64,000 nt of DNA from Hahnella lacustris (GTDB taxonomy: Bacteria; Pseudomonadota; Gammaproteobacteria; Burkholderiales; Burkholderiaceae_A), in contig OZ239148.1 in the NCBI GenBank assembly GCA_965194655.1, forward strand, positions 1,302,001 to 1,366,000, in the 5' to 3' direction. Below are positions 1 to 8,018 of the stretch, one piece after another. The translations under genes were made by a program, and so were the position numbers. A model generated the notes under the pieces. It was given only the letters and a program-made list of their open reading frames with translations, made no database searches and was not told the DNA's origin. Numbering within the stretch: the stretch's first letter is position 1; every line of letters begins with the position of its first letter.

Positions 1-57
1 ACAGGAGCCCTGCAAGGGCAAAAAGCCAGAGCCAAATCCAGGAACGACGAAGCTGCA

Positions 58-675
58 TCAGTACTTAATCGAACATCCGTAGGGCTGGGACTCGGCGACG
101 GAGACCGGCTTGCCAGCCGTGGCCTCACGCATGGCCTGCTCCATGTAGTTCACGGCCAGTGCAATATCGCGGGTGCTTGCCGATCGAATACTGTCGATGG
201 CGCCGTGGTAGACCACCACGCCTTCTGGGTTGATGAGCACCATCTCGGGAGTGGTCTTGGCGCCATAGCTTCGGCCAGTCTTGCCATCTGCATCAAGCGC
301 CACCTGAGTGGGGAGCGACTTCATGGCGACGTTCCACGCCATGAGGTTTGGGCCGTCCTTGAACTCGGGGTGATTGCTGTTGGTGGAGCTGATCTGCAGC
401 CAGCGCACATTGAGTTCACGCGCGGCACGCTGAGTCTTCTGCATGTTCCCGCTGTTGTAGTGCTTCTGAACAAACGGGCAGGAGGGGTTTACCCATTCCA
501 GTGCGAGCCACCGCCCTTTGAATTGATCCAGGGTGACAGGATTTCCCTGCACATCCACCAGGGAAAAGGCGGGTGCGGGCTGCCCGACCTTCACGGCGGC
601 CGTGGCCACACCCGCTGCAGCAAGGGCGAGCATGGTGAGTGCAGCACCACATATTCCAAAAAGGTATTTCAACAT
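58..675 (-). CDS. Exported thioredoxin-like (redoxin) protein
   Basis: A 205-residue protein with an N-terminal signal peptide (hydrophobic residues about 5-26 ending in an Ala-rich cleavage region) followed by a redoxin/AhpC-TSA fold, so it probably acts in the periplasm. The active-site region reads NPSCPFVQKHY, with a single Cys where thioredoxins have CxxC, and a second Cys lies in the C-terminal motif YGCSIKY, which is typical of this poorly characterised thioredoxin-family group. A longer reading frame extends upstream to about 933, but it would run across the divergent neighbour. The Met at 675 directly precedes the signal peptide and is preferred. It is divergent from the DsrE-like gene at 748, also exported. 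Function beyond a thiol/peroxide role is not known. Confidence 0.85.
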   Translation of the reverse strand: MLKYLFGICGAALTMLALAAAGVATAAVKVGQPAPAFSLVDVQGNPVTLDQFKGRWLALEWVNPSCPFVQKHYNSGNMQKTQRAARELNVRWLQISSTNSNHPEFKDGPNLMAWNVAMKSLPTQVALDADGKTGRSYGAKTTPEMVLINPEGVVVYHGAIDSIRSASTRDIALAVNYMEQAMREATAGKPVSVAESQPYGCSIKY

Positions 676-747
676 GAGGCCTCCGGTGTGCTCCAATAGT
701 AAGCGAAGTATCAAATAGAAGACGTTGCAACCCAAGGAGAGATGACC

Positions 748-1170
748 ATGAAAAAAGTTTCCAAAGCCCTGCTCGCATCTGCGGCATTTGTTCTGTCTAC
801 GGCTGCGGCCGCGGCAGACAAAGTGGTGGTGCACATGAATGACGGAGCGGACAAGGCGCCCGTCGTGCTCAATAACGTGAAGAACCTTCTGAATGCGATG
901 CCTGCTGACACCAAAGTGGTCGTGGTGGGCCATGGACCAGGCATTGACTTCATGCTCGAGGGTGCAAAAGATGCGAAGGGCAATCCTTTTGACGCGACCA
1001 TGCAGACACTGAAGGGTCGCGGTGTGGAGTTTCGCGCTTGCGCAAACACGTTCAAATCACGAAACCTGGACCCTAAAACGCTCTCTCCCGAGGCCGTCAT
1101 GATTCCCTCGGGCGTCGCCGAGATCGCCAAACTGCAGGCCAAAGAGGGATTCGTCTACCTCAAGCCGTAA
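748..1170 (+). CDS. Exported DsrE/DsrF-like family protein
   Basis: A protein of about 140 residues with a clear signal peptide (KKVSKALLASAAF followed by an Ala-rich segment) and a DsrE-like fold, recognisable from VVVHMNDG near the start of the mature part and VVVVGHGPGIDFML in the middle. One Cys (in FRACANTF) sits where sulfur-carrying members of this superfamily have their reactive Cys. Two in-frame ATGs exist at 742 and 748. The ribosome binding site AAGGAGA at 734-740 is only 1 base from the first but 7 bases from the second, so 748 is chosen. It is divergent from the redoxin gene and converges on tcuB 9 bases downstream. The family is associated with sulfur relay; the actual role here is unknown. 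Confidence 0.82.
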   Translation: MKKVSKALLASAAFVLSTAAAAADKVVVHMNDGADKAPVVLNNVKNLLNAMPADTKVVVVGHGPGIDFMLEGAKDAKGNPFDATMQTLKGRGVEFRACANTFKSRNLDPKTLSPEAVMIPSGVAEIAKLQAKEGFVYLKP

Positions 1171-1179
1171 GGTGCTGGG

Positions 1180-2328
1180 TTAGCCATCTGAGAGACGCAG
1201 CCGAGTGGGGTTGCGTTGCTCTCGATGGTGCCACCAGAGCGCAAGCCCGCGGTACACACCGTGCACGAACTTGCTATAGGGCATCAGAAGAAAGAATGCC
1301 AGCACGGTAGACAGGTGAAAGAGATGCACCAGGGGCATGGCTGCAGTGGTTCGCACAGCCAGTAAGGCCAACCCACTGGCTGCAATCAAGAGCAGCAGCA
1401 CCACGAACCCTACATCCATCACCGACTGATCGGTCCGCTTCAGGATCGGGTGGCGTTTGGAACGAGTGGCCAGCAGGCCTGCACAACCCAACACCATCAA
1501 GACGCCGCCCAAGGTTCCCAGCAAAACGGGGACACTGAAGAAAGGGTAGGGGGCTTGCAGGTCAAAGACGTAGTGGTAGAGCGTAGCCACCGAGGTGGAG
1601 GCCAGGCAGAGCATGAAGCCATAGAAGACGAGGTGGTGGTGAATACGGCGTGACTGGCTGGGCGCATCGCTCTTGTCCGCGCAGCCATCGCCACCGCCAT
1701 CCAGGTAGCGCATGGTGAGCACGGCTTCTGCAGTTTCTACCGCCTCTTGCAGGGGGAAGGCAGACTCTTGGCTGCTGGCTCTCAGCATGGCCCAGTACTT
1801 TGCACCGCTGATCACCATGGCCAGCACCGAGAACAGAAACACCGGCCCGAAGAGGCTCACCAGGAGACCGTGCGAGGTGATCTCGTAGAAAAGCCCAGGC
1901 CCGGGGGCCGAGATGAGTCGCGAGGGGTCCCCCATGCTCAAGGCCCCCACAATAAAGATCACAAAAAAGGCCACCACGGCCGCAAGGCTCAAGGCCAGGC
2001 CTTGCTGCTGGTAGGCCTTGCCAAGCGCTTGAGGAAAGGCAAAGGCTTTGTAGGTTTCTTTGCGGATGGCTGCCATGGCCTGAGGCACTTCAATGGCAAA
2101 GGCATGGGGCGGTGCGTACTGGCAGGCGTGATAACAAGCCCCGCAGTTATGGCAGAGATTGGCCAGGAAGTGCATGGACTCTGGCGTGAAGGTGAGGCGC
2201 CGTTCCATGGCCGGGAACACGGCGCAGAAGCCCTCGCAATATCGACAGGAGTTGCAAATGCCCATGACCCGTGCCCCCTCTTCAACGGCAGGGGTGAGGG
2301 AAGTGATGGAAATGGGGGTGTGGGTCAT
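1180..2328 (-). CDS. tcuB: Tricarballylate utilization protein TcuB (CitB-like, Fe-S membrane electron carrier)
   Basis: TcuB reoxidises the reduced flavin of TcuA and passes electrons to the membrane quinone pool in tricarballylate catabolism (known for the Salmonella proteins). The 382-residue protein has two N-terminal cysteine clusters of 4Fe-4S type, CNSCRYCEGFC and CHNCGACYHACQY (about residues 25-70), followed by a membrane domain with about six hydrophobic segments. The ATG at 2328 overlaps the last 4 bases of tcuA, so the two are translationally coupled. Length and architecture match the family. Together with TcuA it forms the oxidation step of a probable tricarboxylate pathway. Confidence 0.92.
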   Translation of the reverse strand: MTHTPISITSLTPAVEEGARVMGICNSCRYCEGFCAVFPAMERRLTFTPESMHFLANLCHNCGACYHACQYAPPHAFAIEVPQAMAAIRKETYKAFAFPQALGKAYQQQGLALSLAAVVAFFVIFIVGALSMGDPSRLISAPGPGLFYEITSHGLLVSLFGPVFLFSVLAMVISGAKYWAMLRASSQESAFPLQEAVETAEAVLTMRYLDGGGDGCADKSDAPSQSRRIHHHLVFYGFMLCLASTSVATLYHYVFDLQAPYPFFSVPVLLGTLGGVLMVLGCAGLLATRSKRHPILKRTDQSVMDVGFVVLLLLIAASGLALLAVRTTAAMPLVHLFHLSTVLAFFLLMPYSKFVHGVYRGLALWWHHREQRNPTRLRLSDG

Positions 2329-3695
2329 GCTGCTCTCGCTGCCTCTCGGCCGGCAATGCGGCCAAATACGGTTCCAATGGTCATTCCAACGCCTGCCACA
2401 TAACCCTGGCCCAGCACGTTTCCGGCCATGATCTCTCCCGCGGCAAAGAGGTTGGGGGAGTAGTCATCAAACAAAACCTGGGCACGTTCGTTCACCTTCA
2501 CACCCAAGTAGGTGAAGGTGAGGCCAGGCCGCAAGGGATAGGCAGTGAACGGAGCCGTGTCGATGCGTTGAGCCCAGTGGGTCTTGGCAGGCGTGAGGCC
2601 CTCGGTGTGACAGTCGTCCAGCACGGCATGGTCAAAGCTGCCCGGCACCACGGCCTGGTTGTAGGCCTCAACGGTGGCCATGAGCGCCTGAGGGTCTAGA
2701 CCAATCTTGCCAGCGAGCTCCTCGATGCTGTTGGCCGTTTCACCCGGAAACACGGGGGGCATGAAGCGTCCCTGGGCCTTGGCGTCGATGATGGAGAAGC
2801 CAATCTGGTCGGGCTGTTGCGCCACCAGCCGACCCCAAATGGCATAGCGCTTGGGCCAGAAGTCCTCTCCCTCGTCATAAAACCGCTGGGCATGCTTGTT
2901 CACCACAATGCCCAGTGAGACGCAGTCAATGCGGGTCACGATGCCGCCATCATAGAGAGGCGCGCGCGCATCAATGGCCACACAGTGGCCCTGAGTGGGA
3001 TCACCAATCGACTGAGCGCCCTGCTCAATGAGCTGCTTGAGCACCACGCCTTGATTGAATCGGCACCCACGGATGAGGAACTGATCGGCCGCCGGGCCCC
3101 AGGCCTCGCGCAGCCACTCTCGGTTGGACTCAAACCCGCCAGAGGCGACGACCACCGCCTTTGCACGAACCTCCACCTCGGCCCCGTTCTGAATGAACCG
3201 AGCGCCGAGGCAGCGCGAGCCATCAAACAGCAGTTCTGTGGCGGGGCTGTCGTAGTGCACCTCAATGCCTCTCGCTGCAGCCGAACGGTAATAGGCATTC
3301 ACCAAGGCCTTGCCACCGCCCAGGAAAAAGTTGTTGGTACGGCCCAGATGAAGGGTCCCGCCCAGGCAGGCCTGAAAGCGAACGCCATGCTGCTGCATCC
3401 AGGGGGGGCAAGACTCCGACTCCTGAATCACCAGTCGAGCCAAATGCTCTGTGGTCTTTCCAGCCGTCACCCTCAGAAGATCCTGAAAGAACTCCTCCTC
3501 TGGATATGACTCACTCAGGTGCCCAAGCGGCGCGTGGTGCATGACCCGAATGTTGCGGGTATGAATACTGTTGCCACCTCGCTCGGCTTCGGGTGAGGAC
3601 TCATAGATCGCAACATGTCGAGCGCCTGCCTCGTGGGCACTGAGTGCCGCACAGAGGGCTGCGTTTCCACCGCCAATGACCAGGACGTCAAGCAT
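2325..3695 (-). CDS. tcuA: FAD-dependent tricarballylate dehydrogenase TcuA
   Basis: A flavoprotein of the fumarate reductase/succinate dehydrogenase family, 456 residues with the chosen start. TcuA is known to oxidise tricarballylate to cis-aconitate. The N-terminus LDVLVIGGGNAALCAAL is the FAD-binding Rossmann segment with the GGGNAA variant typical of TcuA, followed by RGGNSIHTRNIR. The C-terminal GEIMAGNVLGQGYVAG segment is the second flavin contact. The reading frame stays open to 3848, but that extension has no family similarity and lies inside the SDR gene. The ATG at 3695, 2 bases after the SDR stop, gives the expected N-terminus. It overlaps tcuB by 4 bases. Exact substrate in this organism (tricarballylate or a relative) is inferred. 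Confidence 0.92.
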   Translation of the reverse strand: MLDVLVIGGGNAALCAALSAHEAGARHVAIYESSPEAERGGNSIHTRNIRVMHHAPLGHLSESYPEEEFFQDLLRVTAGKTTEHLARLVIQESESCPPWMQQHGVRFQACLGGTLHLGRTNNFFLGGGKALVNAYYRSAAARGIEVHYDSPATELLFDGSRCLGARFIQNGAEVEVRAKAVVVASGGFESNREWLREAWGPAADQFLIRGCRFNQGVVLKQLIEQGAQSIGDPTQGHCVAIDARAPLYDGGIVTRIDCVSLGIVVNKHAQRFYDEGEDFWPKRYAIWGRLVAQQPDQIGFSIIDAKAQGRFMPPVFPGETANSIEELAGKIGLDPQALMATVEAYNQAVVPGSFDHAVLDDCHTEGLTPAKTHWAQRIDTAPFTAYPLRPGLTFTYLGVKVNERAQVLFDDYSPNLFAAGEIMAGNVLGQGYVAGVGMTIGTVFGRIAGREAARAA

Positions 3696-3697
3696 GC

Positions 3698-4450
3698 TTA
3701 GAACTGGTAGCGACGCAGGCCACCATCGACGGGGATGACCGTGCCCGTGATGTACTGAGCCAGAGGGGAGCACAAGAAGATGGCAAGCGCGGCGAGTTCT
3801 TCCGGTTCGCCGTAGCGACCCATGGGGATCTCGTGCTCGGACTGCCATGCCCGGAATTCTGGCGTGTAGTTGCGCAGAATCTGATCGCTCATGATGCGTC
3901 CTGGTGGGATGCTGTTCACCGTCACGCCCTTTTTGCCCACCTCGCGCGAGAGCCCCTTGGCCCAGGAGTGCATGGCGGCTTTGGCGCAGAAGGCGCCATT
4001 GATGCCTTCTGGCTCCGACTTACCGGTGATGTTGATCACGCGGCCCCAGCCGTTGTCCATCATCTGGTCGATCAGCCGGTCGGTGATCTGGCGGTGGCGA
4101 GTGAAGTTCAGGGTCATGGCCTCATTCCAGGTGGCCTCTTCGGTGTGCAGCTTAAAGGGGCGAGAGCCGCCTGCGTTGTTGATGAGGATGTCCACGCGAC
4201 CAAGGCCCTTTAGAGCGGCGCTGGAGATCACCTCCGCAGCATCCTCGTCCATCGAATCCTTCACAAGAATGACAGGCGCTTGGCCGCCGTCTTTCACAAT
4301 CTCGACTGCGACCTCTTTGAGCTTGTCTTCGCGGCGTCCCACGATGCAAAGATGAACACCCTCTGCAGCCAAACCCTTTGCGATGGCTCGCCCAATGCCT
4401 GCGCTTGCGCCCGTGACCAGCCCTGTTTTTCCAATCAGCTTAAGATCCAT
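3698..4450 (-). CDS. Atypical short-chain dehydrogenase/reductase family protein
   Basis: A 250-residue SDR-fold protein: TGASAGIG (residues about 14-21) is the nucleotide-binding motif, LINNAGG the structural NNAG motif, and the C-terminus ends with PVDGGLRRYQF. The usual catalytic YxxxK motif is replaced: the segment reads NGAFCAKAAMHSWAKGL, keeping the Lys but with Ala at the Tyr position, and the upstream catalytic Ser column reads Thr-Gly. It therefore may not be a classical dehydrogenase. It is first in an operon with tcuA (2-base gap) and tcuB, and is divergent from a GntR regulator with a palindromic operator between them, so the whole unit is probably under that regulator. Confidence 0.88.
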   Translation of the reverse strand: MDLKLIGKTGLVTGASAGIGRAIAKGLAAEGVHLCIVGRREDKLKEVAVEIVKDGGQAPVILVKDSMDEDAAEVISSAALKGLGRVDILINNAGGSRPFKLHTEEATWNEAMTLNFTRHRQITDRLIDQMMDNGWGRVINITGKSEPEGINGAFCAKAAMHSWAKGLSREVGKKGVTVNSIPPGRIMSDQILRNYTPEFRAWQSEHEIPMGRYGEPEELAALAIFLCSPLAQYITGTVIPVDGGLRRYQF

Positions 4451-4478
4451 GTTGTGTCCCCTTACGTTAAATTGTGTC

Positions 4479-4494
4479 CAATTGTATACAATTG
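4479..4494. promoter_or_regulatory. Perfect 16-bp palindrome, probable GntR-family operator
   Basis: The sequence CAATTGTATACAATTG reads the same on both strands. Its core TTGTATACAA is the kind of site bound by GntR regulators of the FCD (FadR/VanR) group. It lies in the 48-bp gap between the divergent SDR-tcuA-tcuB operon and the GntR gene, ending 4 bases before the regulator's ATG, so binding would repress the regulator itself and probably the catabolic operon. Two copies of TTGTGTCC flank the region (4452 and 4472). Confidence 0.7.
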
Positions 4495-4498
4495 ACCC

Positions 4499-5158
4499 AT
4501 GGCCCAGTCAAGTACCGCTGATCGCGTTTATCAAACGCTGACGTTTGAGATTCGAGATGGAGTCCTGCGCGCCGGAGACCGCCTGGCCGAGGAATCGGTA
4601 GCCCAACGTCTTGGCTGCAGCCGAACACCGGTTCGCGAGGCCCTATCCAGGCTTCTGAGTCGAGGGCTCGCTGAACTTGGGCCGGGCCGCGTACTGCTGG
4701 TGCGAACCCTCAACCGCGCTCAGATCGTGCAGCTTTATGAGGTGCGTCAGATCTTGGAAGGAGCATCCGCTCGCCTTGCAGCCAAGCATGCATCCAAGGC
4801 GGAAGTCGATAGCCTCTTAGAGATGCTCGCTGCTCAACGAAAACGCTCCAAGCGCAGCGGACCCACCCTGGCGCATGAACTCGCTGCAATGAACACAGAC
4901 TTCCATCATGCCTTGGTCGAGGCGGCGCACAACCCCTATCTGCAAGAGATGACCCAGCAGATGGAGGAGTCACTCTGGCTGCTAGGAAACACCACTTATT
5001 CCGCCAAGGGGCGCCCCCTGCAGGCGCTGGCGGAGCACGAGCAGTTGGTTCAGGCCATCGGGGAGGGCGATGAGGCTGGGGCGGAGGCTTTGGCACGCGT
5101 TCATATTGAGCGCGCCCTTCAGGTGCGTCTCGCCATGCCCAGGCCACTCGCTCAATAG
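4499..5158 (+). CDS. GntR family transcriptional regulator (FCD-type ligand domain)
   Basis: A 219-residue regulator with an N-terminal winged helix-turn-helix (LAEESVAQRLGCSRTPVREA, about residues 28-47) and an all-helical FCD ligand-binding domain. Metal- or acid-binding residues of that domain fit: FHHALVEAAHNPYL and a later HEQLVQAI. Such regulators usually sense carboxylic acids. It is divergent from the SDR-tcuA-tcuB operon. The palindrome immediately upstream suggests autoregulation and control of that operon. There is no good ribosome binding site before the ATG at 4499, because the operator occupies that place, so the mRNA may be leaderless or start close to the ATG. Confidence 0.9.
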   Translation: MAQSSTADRVYQTLTFEIRDGVLRAGDRLAEESVAQRLGCSRTPVREALSRLLSRGLAELGPGRVLLVRTLNRAQIVQLYEVRQILEGASARLAAKHASKAEVDSLLEMLAAQRKRSKRSGPTLAHELAAMNTDFHHALVEAAHNPYLQEMTQQMEESLWLLGNTTYSAKGRPLQALAEHEQLVQAIGEGDEAGAEALARVHIERALQVRLAMPRPLAQ

Positions 5159-5162
5159 AGGA

Positions 5163-5717
5163 CTAGCCTAGGAGCCCAAAGCCTCCGAGCAGCGCCCCCG
5201 CAAGAATCATGAAGATGGGCTGTAGCTTGGTCTTGTAGGCGATGACCGTTACCACCAGTACCACGGCCATCATGCGCAGGTCCTCCACCCAAGGCGTCAG
5301 CAGCAGCACGCCGGTCGCGAAGGTCAGGCCAATGGCCAAGGGTGCCAAGCCCTCCCGAAGTGCTCGCATGAACTTGCTGTGCGGGTTGCCGCCGATGATG
5401 CGTCCGGTGTAAACCGCAAGCAGTGCGGAAGGCAGCAACGCGCCGGCGGTCATGGCGGCAGCCCCCCAGATCCCAGCTGCCTGCCAGCCCAATACGGTCA
5501 CGAAGAGCACGTTCGGCCCGGGCGCAGATTGCGCCAGAGCAATCGCCCCAACGAACTGTGCGTCTGTGAGCATGGCCTTCTGTCCCACCAGGTAGTCATG
5601 CATGGCCGGGGCAATAGCAAGAGCGCCGCCGGTTGCAAGCAGTGACAGCAGAAGGAATCTAAGAAAAATCTCCCCGAGCAACGCCCAGTCGGGGGGAGGG
5701 AACAAGAGTGCGCTCAT
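5163..5717 (-). CDS. Chromate transporter family protein, second half-size subunit
   Basis: A 184-residue, strongly hydrophobic protein matching one half of the ChrA family, with the signature ALAQSAPGPNVLFVTVLGW near residue 65. In short-chain CHR systems two such half proteins of opposite membrane topology work together. It overlaps its partner upstream by 4 bases (ATGA at 5714-5717), so they are co-translated. The family was named for chromate efflux, but many members have no proven substrate. The position between a TcuAB operon and a tricarboxylate transporter leaves an organic anion possible. It converges on the GntR gene with a 4-base gap. Confidence 0.88.
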   Translation of the reverse strand: MSALLFPPPDWALLGEIFLRFLLLSLLATGGALAIAPAMHDYLVGQKAMLTDAQFVGAIALAQSAPGPNVLFVTVLGWQAAGIWGAAAMTAGALLPSALLAVYTGRIIGGNPHSKFMRALREGLAPLAIGLTFATGVLLLTPWVEDLRMMAVVLVVTVIAYKTKLQPIFMILAGALLGGFGLLG

Positions 5718-6277
5718 GCCGCCTCCTGCTTGGCTTCACGGGCAATCTGCCAGTAGCGAATCAAGAGTGTGGGCAGGCCGAAGAGCAGAATGGCCATCGT
5801 GAGTTTGAGCCCAAACACGCCTACGCCAATCACCGTGCAGGCCATCGCCAGCCAGCCCACCTTGAAGTCTTTCTGGGTGCTGAGCAGGCGAAACCCCATG
5901 GCGAGAACCAGGCCAACTGACACGGCGGACATGCCTCTGAGGGCGCCCTGAGCAATGGGCTGGTCCGAGACCGACTGGTAAAAAATGGCCAAGGCGGACA
6001 CGATCAGGATGGGGAAACTGAGGCAGCCCATCACAGCGGCGAACGCGCCCTTCGGCCCCTGAAACTTGTCCCCCAGCATGAGCGAGAGGTTGATGATGTT
6101 GGGGCCGGGCAGGGTCTGAGAGATGCCCAGCATCTCGACAAACTCCTTCTTGGTGAGCCACTGGCGATCGGCCACAATCATGCGCTCAGCCAGCGGAAGC
6201 ACACCACCAAAGGCTTGCAGGGACATCTTGGTAAAGGACCAATAAAGGTCGGACGCACTCGGCGGCGCGGTGAGCAT
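5714..6277 (-). CDS. Chromate transporter family protein, first half-size subunit
   Basis: A 187-residue membrane protein of the CHR family. The N-terminal half signature is present: FTKMSLQAFGGVLPLAERM followed by GISQTLPGPNIINLSLMLG. Together with the downstream overlapping subunit it makes a complete short-chain CHR pair, each with about five to six hydrophobic segments. The start ATG at 6277 is followed directly by the recognised domain. The 163-bp gap upstream to the divergent binding protein gene holds the promoters for both directions. The transported ion cannot be read from sequence. Confidence 0.88.
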   Translation of the reverse strand: MLTAPPSASDLYWSFTKMSLQAFGGVLPLAERMIVADRQWLTKKEFVEMLGISQTLPGPNIINLSLMLGDKFQGPKGAFAAVMGCLSFPILIVSALAIFYQSVSDQPIAQGALRGMSAVSVGLVLAMGFRLLSTQKDFKVGWLAMACTVIGVGVFGLKLTMAILLFGLPTLLIRYWQIAREAKQEAA

Positions 6278-6440
6278 GAACGGGAATCTTTCTATAAGGA
6301 AAAATTTATTTGAATGAACAACTTAGGGCTCGATTCTGATTTGAGTATTTCAGTATTGTCCCTAACAGATTCCCCCGCAAGTCTGGGCTAGTGTTGTGTT
6401 CGGCAAATCTCAGCCTTTTCTTTTAAGAAGGAGTTCTTTC

Positions 6441-7454
6441 ATGACCTCAACCAAGCGCCAAACCCGGCGTTCCGTTCTCCAAGCAGGTGCAGCCCTTGGC
6501 GTCGCCGCAATGGCCGGTGGCGCATCCTCGGTCTTTGCTCAGGCATTCCCTTCACGCCCCGTCACTATCGTGGTGCCCTTCGCGCCCGGCGGATTCAATG
6601 ACCGCATCGCTCGTGCATTCGGCCCCTTCCTGCAAAAGCAGCTCGGCCAGCCCGTCACCGTGGTGAACAAGGGTGGTGCAGGCGCACAGATTGGTCACCT
6701 CTTTCTGCTGCAGCAGCCCGCAGACGGCTACACCATTGCCATGACCTCGGTGAACTACATCTCCACCAACATCGGTCTCACCCAGGCCCCATTCAAGCTC
6801 GAAGACTTCGATGTCCTGAACCTGCCCTCAAACGATTACACGCTCCTTGCCACAGCGGCTGAGTCCAAGTGGAAGAACATGGGCGAGATCATCGCTGCTC
6901 TGAAGAAAGATCCCAAGAGCGTCTCTATTGGTGTCCAGCCTGGCTCAGCTGACCTGATCAACATCACGCTTCTGCTGAAGGCGGCTGGGATCGACCCCGC
7001 TCAGGTTCGCATCGTGACCTATAAGGGTGGTGGTCCTACCCGAAACGCGGTGCTGGGCAGCACCGTCGACGTGGGCTTGGTCGGTGCCGAAGGCTGGGTG
7101 GCATTGAAGCCTCGCATTCGTGCGCTCATGACCTTCGCAGACGAGAAAGTCGAGAACTGGGAAGATGTTCAGACAGTAGAAGAGTTCGGTAAGGCGAACA
7201 AGCTGAATGTGGAGTGGGTGCCTGGATCGCAGCGTGGCTGGACTGTGCAGGCCAAGTTGGCAAAGGACTTCCCTGACCGTCGCGCCAAGCTCATTGATGC
7301 CCTCAAGAAAGCGCAGGAAGACCCCGAGTGGGTGGCGGTGGCCAAGGAGCAGAAGTTCCCTAATCCCTGGTACGGTCCTGAGAAGAGCCAGCAGATGTAC
7401 ATGAAAGGTTCGGCTGCTCTGAACAAGCACATGTCGATGCTCACAAAGGATTAA
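6441..7454 (+). CDS. tctC: Tripartite tricarboxylate transporter substrate-binding protein (Bug/TctC family)
   Basis: The periplasmic binding protein of a TTT transporter, 337 residues. It begins with a Tat-like signal (TRRSVLQAG then a hydrophobic stretch, cleavage near FAQA), followed by PSRPVTIVVPFAPGGFND, the usual N-terminus of mature Bug proteins. The start is decided by the ribosome binding site AAGAAGGAG at 6425-6433, 7 bases before the ATG at 6441. An upstream in-frame ATG at 6396 lacks one and would bury the signal peptide. It is followed by a hairpin and then tctB and tctA. Bug proteins bind carboxylates such as citrate. Here the neighbourhood suggests di- or tricarboxylates. Confidence 0.93.
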   Translation: MTSTKRQTRRSVLQAGAALGVAAMAGGASSVFAQAFPSRPVTIVVPFAPGGFNDRIARAFGPFLQKQLGQPVTVVNKGGAGAQIGHLFLLQQPADGYTIAMTSVNYISTNIGLTQAPFKLEDFDVLNLPSNDYTLLATAAESKWKNMGEIIAALKKDPKSVSIGVQPGSADLINITLLLKAAGIDPAQVRIVTYKGGGPTRNAVLGSTVDVGLVGAEGWVALKPRIRALMTFADEKVENWEDVQTVEEFGKANKLNVEWVPGSQRGWTVQAKLAKDFPDRRAKLIDALKKAQEDPEWVAVAKEQKFPNPWYGPEKSQQMYMKGSAALNKHMSMLTKD

Positions 7455-7474
7455 AATTTTTTGAAGGCAGCGGG

Positions 7475-7504
7475 CCCCGGCTCTCACCCTATGGTGAGCC
7501 GGGG
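7475..7504 (+). terminator. GC-rich hairpin between tctC and tctB, probable attenuator
   Basis: CCCCGGCT(CT)CACC at 7475-7488 pairs with GGTGAGCCGGGG at 7493-7504, giving a 12-bp stem with a 2-base bulge and a 4-base loop. No real T-tract follows, so it is more likely a partial terminator or a 3'-end stabiliser that keeps the binding protein mRNA more abundant than that of the membrane genes. Confidence 0.55.
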
Positions 7505-7553
7505 TCGTTATTTATACGCTTCTAAAACGTAAATGGAATGATCGAAAGGTCTC

Positions 7554-8009
7554 ATGAAAAAGCGCATTGACTGGGGGCATCTCGCCATCCTCTTCCTGAT
7601 TCTAGGTTGGGTCATCTGGTACTGGATGGACGCCCGCAAAACATCACTCGACACCGAAAACCTCTTCGTCCTGCAGCCACTCATTCTGATTGCCCTGGTG
7701 CTGGGCGCGCTGGCGCTGCCCCAGGTCTTCCGCTCCGACAAACTGCCTGAGGAGCTCAAACCAGAGGAGATCAACAAGGCCGAGTTCGGTCGAATTCTCG
7801 CCCTGATGGTGGCCTATGTGCTGTTCGTTGCGGCCATGTTCATTGTTGGCTTTGATTTTGCAGTGTGCGTGTTCTCCGCAGTTGCCCTATACATCTCCGG
7901 CGAGCGGCGAGCCTGGGTCATGATCGTCTTCTCGATCTTGGCGACTGTGCTCATCATCAAGGGCTACCAGCTCTTGGTGCCGTATCCCATGCCCATGGTT
8001 CTGCTCTAG
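7554..8009 (+). CDS. tctB: Tripartite tricarboxylate transporter small membrane subunit (TctB family)
   Basis: A 151-residue inner-membrane protein with four hydrophobic segments (about residues 9-26, 41-59, 82-104 and 115-145), the standard TctB topology. It sits between the binding protein and the large membrane subunit, in the order expected of a complete TTT system. AAAGG just upstream serves as a ribosome binding site for the ATG at 7554. The sequence of TctB proteins is poorly conserved, so the call rests on size, topology and position. It forms the permease together with TctA. Confidence 0.88.
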   Translation: MKKRIDWGHLAILFLILGWVIWYWMDARKTSLDTENLFVLQPLILIALVLGALALPQVFRSDKLPEELKPEEINKAEFGRILALMVAYVLFVAAMFIVGFDFAVCVFSAVALYISGERRAWVMIVFSILATVLIIKGYQLLVPYPMPMVLL

Positions 8010-8018
8010 GAGACCCAC

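Noticed and set aside
676..933. Upstream extension of the redoxin reading frame
   Set aside because: It lies antisense to the DsrE-like gene and would displace the signal peptide from the N-terminus.
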